A stretch of DNA of 29,120 nt. It comes from Physcia stellaris. Taxonomy: Eukaryota; Ascomycota; Lecanoromycetes; Caliciales; Physciaceae. Position 1 is the first letter of the stretch. Every line of letters begins with the position of its first letter. Shown here one piece after another: positions 8,056-18,185 of the stretch. The translations under genes and the position numbers were made by a program. The DNA lies in the NCBI GenBank assembly GCA_018902385.1, contig JABSSW010000103.1:1-29120 (forward strand), given 5' to 3'. The notes under the pieces were generated by a model, which had not been told where the DNA came from, searched no databases, and saw nothing but the letters and a program-made list of their open reading frames with translations.

Positions 8056-10497
8056 TCATTTTTGCAATTGAAATGATCGAAACGAATGCGAAAACAAGAA
8101 ACAAAACTGAAAAAAAAGCGAAAAAGTATAAAAATGAAAAAAAAAATTTCGAATCGATGTCGAAAACATCGAACATTTTGTATAACAATTTGATCGATTT
8201 TCAGACAAATTTTTGTTAAAAACAATGCGAATTGATTTCGCAAACATGTGTTGATTCAAACTTTTCGATTTTAAATTTTTTGAATTTTGATTAATCGACG
8301 ATTTCTGATTGATTGTAAATCTAAAGTAAAAAATAATTCGCATTTGATTTGAAAAAATGTTTCGAAAAAATACGTTCATTTGATTTTCGAGCTGACTTTT
8401 TTGACTGTAAAATAATTTTTTTTTGAGAAATTTATCGAACATCTCGAACAGATTTTCGATAATAAAATAAATTTTTTTCGAAAAAATTGAACATGATCGA
8501 ACGAATTGACGAAAATCAAAATTTTGCGAAAAACGACAACGATTTTGATGTTGTTGCAAATCAAATGATTTAAATTTTTCGACAAACATGCGATTCAAAT
8601 CATTCACAGTTAGATAAAATTTTTGAATGTGAAATTTTTGATGTTTTCGAACTGAATCAAACGATGAAATAAATAAAAAAATGAACGAACAAACGACAAT
8701 TGCGTTTTTCATCGATTTTGAATTAATTTTGTATGTCGCAATCGAGAGATTCGAACATTTCGATGATAAAAATTGCGAAACTATTTTCGTCGAAAATATT
8801 TGATTTCGTGATGTTGCAAAAAAAATAAACGAAACAAACGAAACAAACGAACATTCAATTGTTGATTTTTTCTTGATTTTACATGTAAATTCTGATGTAA
8901 AAATTCGAAAATCAGAATTTTTGACAGATTTTCGAACATGACGTTCGCGAATATGTTCGTGAAACTTGTTATTGAAATTGAAATTTTGTTTGCAACGTTT
9001 GCAAGTTCGAACGCAAACGATTTGTTGAATCGAAAATTTTTTCATCGATTTTGATGCAGATTCGAATGCTGATATTTGAAAAATTGTTCGTTCAATTTTC
9101 ATTTTTACGCGAATGTAAACAGTTTGAATTCGAATATTCGCGATAATTTTTGCATTTTTTGCAAACGAATCTGATGTAATTTTCGTGTTTTTTTTATGTG
9201 ATTTTGAATGTCGTAATCGAAAAATTCGATCGTTTCGAAAAATCGATTTGCAACGTTGTTTTCGTAATTGATATCAAGTTTTTTGATGTTGCAAACGAAA
9301 CAAATGATTTATGCGAAATCGACAAATCAATGATTGTTGATTTTTTTTTCGTTTCGTATGTTGATTTGATTATATCGATCGAAAAAAATGAATTGACGAT
9401 TGAACGTTTTTGAACATCGATTTTCTGAAATTTTTGAACAAAAATTTGCAATTTTTGCGAAACAAACAGAATCGTCACATTTTTGATTGCTGATTTCTTT
9501 TCTGTTTTGCATATTAATTTGAATGTATGAAATTAAAAAAACGAATTGATGACATGATTTTTTGCATGTTGATCGCGTTTATGTTCGCGAAACGATTTTT
9601 TGAAATTGAAAATTTCGTCGCAATGTCGACACGTTGATAATTTTTTCGTCGATTTCGATGCAATTTCGAATGCAAAAACTGAAAAATCGAACGTTTCAAT
9701 AAAATGATTGTTTCAAATGTTATTGAAAATTCGAATATCGATTTCTGAAATTTTGTGAATGATTCATGCGATTTCTGCGAAACGAATGATTTTTTCTCGA
9801 TTTCGCATATTAAATTGATTGCATTGATCGAAAAATGAAAATTTTTGACGAGTTTGAAAATTTCATGATTGCGAATATGTTCGTATAATTTTTTGTTGAA
9901 ATTGAAATTTTGCTTGCAAAGTTTGCAAATTGTTCGAGCGTTTGTAATTTCAAAATTTGATAAAATTTCGATCGATTCTGATATCATATCGAGTGTATTT
10001 AATTGAAAATTCGAATTTTTTGAAATACGTCGTATAAACGTTTTTGAAAACGCTTTCGCTAAAATTTTATCGAAACGTTTTAACGAAATAAATTTTGATT
10101 GAGTTTTGAATCATTCAAACGCAAAATCACATAAACAATTCGACAATAAATTCAGCAAATTTGACTTGCGATACAAATGTCGACATTGCTGAAAATGTTG
10201 CAAAAAAATCGCTGTTTCGTTATAAAAATCGAATTCGAACTCGTCAAATGTTAATGTTGAATCGAAAATATCGATATTTTGAAACGTTGATATTGACTTG
10301 ACAATCTGTTTTGCTTTCGAAATTTTTTTGAATTTCGAAATTTCAAATTTGATTTTCAATTTCTGTTGTTTCTGCGAAGAAAACGAGCAAAATTTTGTTG
10401 ATTTCTCAAAGATTTCGCAAATTATTTCAGATGCAAAAATTGAAAAAAACAAACTGAACAACGCGTTGAAAATAGATGAAAAAAATGCATTCGTCAA
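8056..10497 (-). pseudogene. Gag-like protein with three C2H2 fingers (element A)
   Basis: Reading right to left, the minus strand first gives FLQHFQQCRHLYRKSNLLNL and then LSNCLCDFAFE followed by TGA (10111) and FKTQSKFISLKRF. This resembles the gag helix motif ending in a '...L.G.A..WF' block, with the Trp now a stop. Three fingers follow: 9927-9865 (C-x2-C-x12-H-x3-H), 9631-9566 (x4 spacing, CRHCDEIF start) and 9003-8938 (CKRCKQNF start). Each is embedded in a Ser/Thr/Lys-rich module. The C-terminal part (9102-8056) has YLTVNDLNRMF, an LQQHQNR segment and TINQKSSINQNS. Stops and frameshifts break it into at least four pieces. I infer particle formation and nucleic-acid binding; no enzyme domain is seen. 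Confidence 0.65.
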
Positions 10498-10539
10498 AAC
10501 TGTATCGAATTCGTGTAATGAAATGAATTTCGATTGATC

Positions 10540-12130
10540 GTCGAATCATGTATCGACAAAATCAATAAAAACGATTATCAACAAATCGAGCAATTTTGAT
10601 TCGCAATAAAGATGTAAGTATTGCTGAAAATGTTGAAAAAAAATTGCGATTTGATTAAACAATTCGTTTTCAAATCAATTGTAAAAAAACGTTGAATTGA
10701 ACATTTCAAATTCGTCGAATATTGAAATCATCGTAAAAACAAAAAACAAAAATTCATTTTATGAGTGAAATCGATGCAAGTAAATAAAATTCTCGAAGAG
10801 AAAAAATAATCGTGATAACTTTACTAAAAAAAAAACGCGAAATTTTCTGATTAGATATTCAATTCATTTTCGAAATGAAAAAAGAACGTTGATTTGTTAA
10901 ATAATTGAATGAAATTGTCAAATATTTTTTCGACACGATGAATAGATTCAATATCGAATGTTGAAAAAAAATTTTCGTTAAAAGATTTTTGTTGTTTTTG
11001 ATGCGATGATATTGAATTCAACATCGAAAAAAAAGAAACAAAACGCTTTGTTAATGAGACAGATATGATTTTTTGATGTTTTCGACAAAATTGAATAATC
11101 GTAATATTGAATTTTTGTCGTAATATTGAACGAAAATATAAAAAATGTTATCAATTTCATTTCAAATGTTGAAAAATCGAAACTGATTTGCAAAATCGAC
11201 AAATATAATTTTTGAAAATTTCTCAAAAATCAAAGATGATTCAGATATTGATATGAAATTGTCAATACTGAAAATTTTGTCGAAAAATTGATTGATTTTC
11301 AGACTCGATTATTGAAACTATCTCTGTAACAAAAAAAAATGTCAATTTATTATAATCAATAGATATGTGCTATGATTGATTCTCGAATAAGAAAAATGAT
11401 TTCAATATTAATGATTTGAAATAATATTGCGAAAAAATTCGAATGTTTTTAGACGAGATATTGAGTTGATCGAATGAATAAAAAAAACGATCAATTCGCT
11501 AAGAATTTGATAAAAATTTTGAAAAATTCTCGAAACAGATAAATGATTCGAATTCGATCGAAAAATGAAATTTCGATCGAAAATTTCTGATGTAATGATT
11601 AAATTTTCGAAATCATAATTTTCGATGTGAGATTTTTGAAATATTGATATTGAATTCATCGCAAAAATTAAAGAAAAAAATCGTTTTATTAAGATCAATA
11701 AACACGTTTTCGAATCAAGTTTCGAATCAATAAAATGATTACAATATCAAATACTGATGAAAAATTAAATGATTTTTTAACGAAATACTGATTCGTTTTC
11801 TGACTCGATATTGAAATTATCGAATTGATAGAAAAAAACAATCGATTTGCTAAAAAAGATGATAAAATTTCGAAAAATTCTCGAATGAAAAGAATGTTTC
11901 GAATATTGATGATCGAAAATCTGATTTTGATTCAATGATTAAATTTTTGATTTGATTTTTGCTCGAATATTTCTTGTATGATGTTTTTTTGATGATTTAA
12001 ATTTGATTTGATGATTTTTTGAATTTCAAACACGAATATTTCGTCAAAAATGATAAAAATTGTTGTTGTTGTTTGTGAATCGAAATTATCGCGTAAATTC
12101 GTCTGTTTTGAACGTTTTTTAAAACAAAAC
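10540..12130 (-). other. Repeat-rich 5' region of element A, no clear gene
   Basis: Diverged copies of a block recur here, for example 'actcgat.attgaaa..atc' near 11300 and 11800, each followed by an 'aaaaaattctcga' string. A second copy of the FQHFQQ..HLY..S.LL motif lies near 10600-10650 on the minus strand. At 12132-11932 the minus strand reads KKRSKQTNLRDNFDSQTTTT and FVFEIQKIIKSNLNHQK, which is conserved in element B. I take the region as leader plus N-terminal repeats of the gag-like gene, too decayed to model. Confidence 0.4.
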
Positions 12131-12318
12131 AAACGAATCTATTATGTTTCGTTTTTTTCAATTCACAACGAATCTATTATGTTTTGTTGTTTTCGTTGAA
12201 TGATCAAACAATATAAATTTATTATATTTCTTTATCGTCATTGAATTTGACAGAAAATTTTGTTTATTTAATGTTCGCGTATTTTATAACGAACATGACG
12301 TGATTAATTTCGATATAA
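12131..12318 (-). other. Leader next to the 5' LTR of A: triple repeat and hairpin
   Basis: Three imperfect copies of a motif close to acgaatctattatgttt begin near 12133, 12168 and 12210. Between them and the LTR lies a hairpin with 7-bp perfect arms (atgttcg...cgaacat, 12271-12296). Both features are kept in element B. The position just downstream of the 5' LTR is where packaging and dimerisation signals sit in retroelements. No primer-binding site could be matched to a tRNA end. Confidence 0.5.
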
Positions 12319-12534
12319 TGTGAAATGTTATGCAAAAATATAATATTACTACATAATTACACGAGAATATCGAAATGAAAAAACAAGTACAGAAAATTTG
12401 ACAAAGCATATGTAAAAAATTTGATTATAAACGAGACTCGATTTTATCACTCGATGTGATAAAAAAAAAATGTTAATTTTAATGATTGATCAAATGTTGA
12501 TTTCAAATGTTGAAATCGATACACGTTCGTCACA
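12319..12534 (-). repeat. 5' LTR of element A (216 bp)
   Basis: TGTGA/TCACA ends, the same length as and collinear with the LTR at 5970-6185. The element promoter would lie in this LTR. Its right border is followed immediately by the target duplication. Confidence 0.93.
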
Positions 12535-12539
12535 ACGAT
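12535..12539. repeat. Target-site duplication of element A (ACGAT)
   Basis: ACGAT follows the right LTR and also precedes the left LTR (5965-5969). A 5-bp duplication is typical of Ty3/gypsy integrases. Counting it once restores the G1 gag reading frame. Confidence 0.85.
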
Positions 12540-12919
12540 GACATGTATCAAAAAATTTTCGATCGATCATTTATAAAATAATTAAAACACGTCAAAAATT
12601 CGAGTTCGATTTCGCGAAATCAACGAATATGTTCATTTTCACTTTCGCTTTTATAAGAAAGTTGTTTTTTGAATTTTCGCTTTTTGAAATAAACAATAAA
12701 TACAATTGATATTGATTGCGTTTGCGATACGATAACGAATTGCGTTATATTTTGATTTGTTCGAATTTGAATTCGCAATTGAACGATTTCATCGTTAAAT
12801 TTTCGAAAAACAATTGTCATTTGTTTCAAAATGTTTTGCGTCGTCGCATTGTCGATAATAAAAATGTTTTGTTGAATTTGATTCACGTCGTTTCAATTCG
12901 AAAAAATAAAATTATTTGA
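12535..12919 (-). pseudogene. G1 gag, N-terminal part, right of the element A insertion
   Basis: From about 12886 the minus strand reads NQIQQNIFIIDNATTQNILK, FRKFNDEIVQLRIQI and, near the end, YKSESENEHIR followed by a TGA at a likely Trp. It then gives FREIELEFL, NYFINDRSKIF and a second Trp-type TGA. This is the usual start of a Ty3/gypsy gag core (WFR..E..F, then .YF..D..KI.W). The frame stops at the element A target duplication and resumes at 5969. The present start codon is not visible; the first codons seen are preceded by another Trp-type stop. Confidence 0.65.
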
Positions 12920-13577
12920 AATATCTGAAACATTATCAAGATTTTCTATTTTAAAACTTGAAATGTTGATATTTGATTCAATCATAATGCTAATAAATTT
13001 CGAATTTTTTTTTCGAAAAATGAAACGATTAAAATTGTAAAAATTTAAACGCGTTGACGTAAAGCAAATTCAAATAATGTATTAACTTTACGATAACGTA
13101 TCGAATTATTGAAAAACGTGAAATTTAATAAATTTCAATTATTAATTATCAACATCGTATGAATACTGTAAATGTAAAATTACTCGTTGAAAATTCAACG
13201 AAAAAAAAATGAACAATTTATCTATACTCGTATTTGACGTAATAGTTATGACGTTTTGATTAACGTTATGATTATGACATCAATTCATGACGTTTCTATT
13301 AAACGTACGTTTATAATTATGTTACATCTGAATTACATTCATTATTAATGTCAAGCATTTGCGTTACGCAAGCGCGTATTCAGAACTAACGCATGAATTA
13401 ATTGTTCGATAACGCGAACGTATTACAAAACGACAATCGATACGAAATTTAAAAAAAGAAAAAATGATAAAATCATTGATATCAATAATAATATCAATAA
13501 TAATAATTTTTTTTTGATAAATCAAATAATGCATGAAAATAATGCATAAATTAACAAAATATAACAATTGTTAAAAA
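12920..13577. other. G1 5' flank, no gene seen
   Basis: Upstream of G1 gag (on its strand) this holds no convincing reading frame. It keeps somewhat more CT/AG and has repeated 'atgacg' and 'gttatgac' strings near 13240-13300. It is the place where the G1 leader and 5' LTR should be, but I could not define LTR ends. The right end is a poly-A run that became the target site of element B. Confidence 0.35.
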
Positions 13578-13793
13578 TGTGAGATGCTATGCAATGATAT
13601 AATATTACTACATAATTACACGAAAATATCGAAGTGAAAAGCAAATACATGAAAACTCGACAAAACATATGTAAAAAATTTGATCATAAACGAATTTCGA
13701 TTTTGTCATTCGATGTGATAAAATAAAAATGTTAATTTTAATGATTGATCAAATGTTGATTTCAGATGTTGAAATCGATGCACATTCGTCACA
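13578..13793 (-). repeat. 3' LTR of element B (216 bp)
   Basis: TGTGA/TCACA ends. It differs from its partner at 19718-19933 by about 13 transitions and one transversion by eye. Eleven of the transitions are at CpT/ApG, one at CpC and one at CpG. Confidence 0.93.
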
Positions 13794-13811
13794 TTATTTT
13801 TCGTTTTTTTT
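13794..13811 (-). other. Polypurine tract of element B
   Basis: Purine-rich on the minus strand and directly abutting the 3' LTR, equivalent to 6186-6203. The purine run is interrupted once by a C in this copy. Confidence 0.65.
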
Positions 13812-13849
13812 CAGTTTCGTTTCGAAACGATCAATTGAATTTTTTTTTT

Positions 13850-14340
13850 TTTATCGATGAACGTTTCATGAAATTTCGTTGATTTGTTGAATGACGTTCA
13901 AGCGAACGATTGTTGAAACAGAAAAATCAACAAAAAAACGAAAACAGTGAAAAAAATCAGCGTCGTTTCGACGATCATTAATAAACAATTGAAAATTTTG
14001 TTGAAAATTTTGTTGATTAATTTGTATGCATTCGAATTTCAAATTTTTTCATTGTTTTGCATTTTTCGACTTTTTCAACATTCTGTTACAATTCATAATT
14101 TTGTAAAATCGAACAACAATTTCTGAAAATGTTTTTGACACGATTCAATTTTTCATGCGTCGTAAATTCTGATTGTAAACAACGCAAAAAAATAGCATCG
14201 AAACAAAAAATTGAAAAAATGATCATTAAAAATTCATACAAAGATGAAAATTTAGACGAATTTGAAATTAACGTGATGTTTTTTGATCGATTACAAACAT
14301 CAAAATCGTTTCAGCTTTTTTTCGAAACGATTAATTTATC
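13850..14340. other. Segment present in B but not in A (about 490 bp)
   Basis: In A the sequence passes directly from 'gtttcgaaacaatcaattga' to 'tcgatcgacaagatacg'. In B the two strings are separated by this segment. It ends with another copy of the border sequence ('ttcgaaacgattaattta' plus a poly-T run near 14320-14350), so it looks like a duplication-associated insertion. About 68 bp within it (14106-14173) also occur at 25846-25913 beside element G2. No gene is recognised. Confidence 0.5.
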
Positions 14341-14688
14341 GCTTTTTTTTTTTCATTGATCGACAAAATACGTGATTTCGATGATTTGTTTTTTAAATGC
14401 GTTGAGTTCATAACGAACGCGACAATCATGAAAAAATACAGAAATCTGAAATGAAAACGACGAAAACGACGAAAAATTTTTTTTGAAATCGATACGATTT
14501 TGATATTTGCGAAAATTTTTGAATGTCGAAAATATTTGACATTTAGTATAATAAAACGATCGTTTTTTCAGAACATCGAAATTTTCGAGAAAATTTACGT
14601 TTGTATCGAAATGTGAAAAAATTATTAAAACAATTGAAATATGCATGCGATATTCATCAATGACTAATACAAATACAAAATAAAAAAG

Positions 14689-15027
14689 ATGAAAACGTTT
14701 TCGAATTTCAATTCGAAATTTGATTGCGAAACACGAATCATGATATTTGCGAACAAATGATATGATAAATCATTTGAAAATATCTGAAATTCGAAATTTT
14801 TGAAACAGACTGATCGAAAAGAAAAAATTGTTCAACGTTTTGAGTTTTTGATCAAGATAACGATTCGTTTTTATCAAATTTTCGATGTGAATAAAAATAT
14901 TTGTGTTTTGATGACGAATGCAAATCTATGCGAAATATTTGAAATCGAAATTATTGCTGTTGATAAAAAAATTGATTTGCAATTCATTCGCGAAAAATGC
15001 AAACGATGACGTAAATGATGAAATAAA
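14689..15027 (+). pseudogene. Antisense coding relic in element B (unassigned protein)
   Basis: This is the counterpart of the relic at 6543-6857. Here an ATG is available at 14689, in frame with DCETRIMIFANK, the KIVQRFEFLIK block and VNKNICVLMTNANLCEIFEI, ending with REKCKR. TGA codons at 14758, 14785, 15007, 15016 and 15019 match stop positions in A and are best explained as TGG. The A and B copies differ mostly by transitions. The strand is opposite to the element's own gene. I cannot name the protein. Confidence 0.45.
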
Positions 15028-15179
15028 CAAACGATCGAAAATTTGTTTCTTTAAAATTTAATACGTAATTTAGAGTGTAAAGAATCGAAAATTCGAACTT
15101 TTGAATGTAATGAAGTCATTAATGCAAACGTTTGAATTTTTGTGTAAACGTTGAATTTTTGCAACATCAAATCGATTAC

Positions 15180-15590
15180 ACGATAAAACGAACAATTTTA
15201 TCATGTTAATAAAATTATCGCAACAACGATTAACGCATTGATACTTTTGCATATGCGAAAATTGATATGTACATTGCATTCAATAAAACATCAACGTAAT
15301 GAATTTTCTGAAAAATGATCAATTCATACAATTTTTCGCAAATAGTTTCGACGACAATAAATAAACAATTGAGAATTTTCGAAAATTTCAGATCGATTAT
15401 ATCATGAGACGAATAATTTCATCATTTTAGTAAAATCAACGTAACAACGATTAACGCATCGATATTTGAACGCATGCGATAATCGATGTGTACGATTCAT
15501 CTAATAAAACGTGTATGTAATAAATTTTTTGAAAAATAAATAGTTTTTGCGAATTTTATAGATAACTTCGATGAAATAATAAAACATTAA
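15180..15590. repeat. Two diverged tandem units (period about 221 bp) in B
   Basis: The string aacaacgattaacgcat occurs at 15222 and again at 15443. Each is followed by a 'gcatgcgataat / gcatatgcgaaaattgat..gtac' block and a 'taataaaac' string. This matches the paired units at 6990-7330 in A. Confidence 0.6.
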
Positions 15591-15599
15591 TGTAAACGT

Positions 15600-15617
15600 T
15601 TATTTTTCGTTTTTTTT
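15600..15617 (-). other. Internal duplicate of the polypurine tract (B)
   Basis: ttatttttcg followed by the T-rich run and cagtttcgtttcgaaacga repeats the 3' LTR border sequence 1.8 kb inside the element, as in A. Confidence 0.6.
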
Positions 15618-15706
15618 CAGTTTCGTTTCGAAACGACAAATTCATTATTTTTATTGAATGACACGATCAATGATCGAAACGATTTGTTCGTAAACGTTAA
15701 TGCAAT

Positions 15707-18185
15707 TCATTTTTGTAATTGAAACGATCGAAACGAATGCGAAAACAAAGAAAAAAATCGAAAAAAAACGAAAAAATATGAAAATGAAAAAGAAATTTCG
15801 ACAAAAAGTTTCAAATTGATGCAAAAAACATCAAGCATTTTGTATGATAAATTGATCGATTTTTCAGACAAAATCTCGCTGAAAACGATACGAATTGATT
15901 TCGCAAACATGTGCTGATTTAAATTTTTCGATTTTGAATTTTTTGAATTTTGATTAATCGACGACTTCTGATTGATTGTAAATTTGAAATAAACGATGAT
16001 TCGCATTCGATCTGAAAATGCTTGAAAAAAAACGTTGTTTCGATTCTGAAATAGATTCGTTTTTTTGAATTTTTTATCGAACATTTCGAACAGATTTTCG
16101 ATAATGAGATGAGATTTTTTCGAAAATGCGAAACGAAATTGACGAACGTCGAAATTTTGCGAAAAAAAACGACGATTGTAATGTTGTTGCAAATCAAATG
16201 ATTTAAATTTTTCATGAAACATGCGATTTAAATCATTCATGATCAAATAAAAGTTTTGAATGTGAAATTTTTGATGATTTCGAACAAAAATTCGAGAAAA
16301 TGAAAACGAAAAAATAAACGAACAATTGATTGATAGTTTCTTTTTCGATTTTGATGAAATTTTATGTGTCGCAATCGAGAAATTCGAGCATTTCGATGAT
16401 AAAAATTGCGAAATTATTTTCGTCGAAAATATTTGATTTCGTGATGTTGCGAAAAAGATAAATGATTTTTGCGAAACAAACGAAACAAACGAACAAATAA
16501 ATGCTGATTTTTTTTTGATTTTACACGTGAATTTTGATGCGAAAATTTTGAAATTCAAGTTCTGAACAGATTTTCGAGCATAATGTTCGCGAATATGTTC
16601 GTGAAATTTGTTATTGAAATTGAAATTTTGCTTGCAACGTTTGCAAATCGCTCGAACATCGACGATTCGTGAAATTGATGCATTTTTCGTCGATTTCGAT
16701 GCAAAATTGAATACACGTAATTGAAAACTCGAATATTTTGACGAAACAGATTGCAAAAATGTTTTTGAATTTGATGTCAAATTTTTTGACGTTGTGAAAA
16801 TCAATGATTCAAACGAAAAAGTCGAACAAATGTCAATTGATTTTTTTTCGAATTCGCATAACGATTTGAGTGTAAAAATCGTGAAAAACGAACTCTTGAC
16901 AGATTTCAGAATTTTGTGTTCGTTGATGTGCTCGAAAAACTTTTTATTGAAATCAAAATTTTGTTCGCATTGCTTGCATTTCGTTCGAATGCGTGCGATT
17001 TTTTGAATCGATGAATTTTTCATCGTTTCTGATATAATTACGAACGTATTTAACGAAAAATTTAAACGAAATGCTTTCAATCTAGCAAACAAATAAACAG
17101 TTCGAATTCGAGATTTTGCTTTTTTTTTTTTGAAATAGATTTCGAAAATTTCGCAATTGACGCAATTGTTGATTTTTTTGCGATTTTGCACGTTGATTTG
17201 ATCGTATCGATCAAGAAAAATGAATTAACGATGAAATGTTTTTGAACATCGATTTTTACATCGTTTTGAATCGAACTTTGTGACGAAACAATAAAACATT
17301 GAAATGATTTTTTTTATTCGAATAGATACGATTTCGAGTGTGAAAAACTGAAAATTCGAACATTTCAATGAATTGATTGTTTCGAAAAACATTGCAAATT
17401 CGATTATTTGTTTTTGTGATGTTGCAAATGCAACAAGCGTTTCTAGCGAAATCAAAAAATTGATAATTGTTGATTTTTTCATCGTTTCGCATATTAAATT
17501 GAGTGCATTGATCGAGAAATGAAAATTTTTGACGAATTTCAAAATTTCATGATTGCGAATATGCTCATATAATTCGTTGTTGAAATTGAAGTTTTGCTTG
17601 CAAAATTTGCAAATTATTCGAAAATTTGTGATTTCAGAATTTGATGAAATTTCGATCGATTCTGATATAATTTCGAATGTATTTAATTGAAAATTCGAAT
17701 TTTTTGAAACACGTCGTACAAACTTTTCTGAAAACGCGTTCGTTAAAATTTTAGCGAAATTTTTCAACGAAATAAATTCAAATTGAGTTTTGAATTATTC
17801 AAATGCGAAATCACACAAATATTTCGACAATAGATTCAGCAAATTTGATTTGCGATATTGATGTCGACATTGTTGAAAATCTTGCAAAAAATTCGCGATT
17901 ACATTGTATAATTCAAATTTTCATTCATTACATGTTGCTGAATCGAAAATATCGATATTTTGAAACGTTGAAATTGATTTGACAATCTGTTCTGTTTTCG
18001 AAATTTTCTTGAATTCGATTGATTTTTTTTTCGAAATTTCAAACGTGATTTTCAACTTTCGTTGTTTTTGCGAAATAAACGATTTTGATGAAATGAAAAT
18101 TGATTGTATCGTTACAAATTCGTCAAAAAAAAATGTTTTTGTAAAAGTTATATCGAAATCATTTAATGAGATGAATTTCGATTGA
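15707..18185 (-). pseudogene. Gag-like protein with three C2H2 fingers (element B)
   Basis: The best preserved stretch is a 494-codon frame at 17191-15707. Upstream (to the right), CRHQYRKSNLLNLLSKYLCDF leads to AFE, a TAA (17795) at the expected Trp, and FKTQFEFISLKNFAKILTNAF. Fingers lie at 17611-17549, 16978-16916 and 16645-16583, all C-x2-C-x12-H-x3-H. Between them are repeated modules with FATSKN/FTTSKNLTS, SSKYS and CEFEKKS-type strings. The C-terminal part carries YLIMNDLNRMFHEKFKSFDL and FTINQKSSINQNS. The role is inferred as in A: structural protein, no catalysis. The long surviving frame reflects loss at Trp codons only, not selection. Confidence 0.68.

Larger units (their letters stand above)
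5970..12534 (-). mobile_element. Element A: full-length non-autonomous LTR retroelement, 6565 bp
   Basis: Two 216-bp LTRs in the same orientation flank a 6.1-kb interior, and the insertion is bordered by a perfect 5-bp target duplication ACGAT (5965-5969 and 12535-12539). A polypurine tract touches the left (3') LTR and a conserved leader hairpin lies by the right (5') LTR, so the element runs on the minus strand. The interior carries a gag-like gene with C2H2 fingers, repeat-rich leader sequence and an antisense relic. I found no protease, RT, RNase H or integrase motif in any frame. It would therefore need enzymes in trans, like large retrotransposon derivatives (LARDs). It is inserted in the gag of G1. 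Confidence 0.9.

Noticed and set aside
8056-9102. Intact zinc-finger transcription factor gene
   Set aside because: The finger lies within an LTR element and its module is repeated. Upstream parts of the same protein carry stops and gag-like motifs, and the same gene occurs in element B.
9198-9413. Plus-strand open frames within the gag-like gene of A (and similar at 10298-10537, 16794-17006)
   Set aside because: They are antisense shadows of the minus-strand gag-like gene, with low-complexity Phe/Ile/Asn-rich products and no shared stop pattern between A and B.
12290-12318. Primer-binding site after the 5' LTR of A (ttatatcgaaat on the minus strand)
   Set aside because: It could not be matched to a tRNA 3' end, and GG-containing sites would be mutated beyond recognition.
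13350-13420. Replication origin or regulatory palindrome around gcgttacgcaagcgcg
   Set aside because: The symmetry is imperfect and short, there is no supporting context, and it could be part of an undefined G1 LTR.
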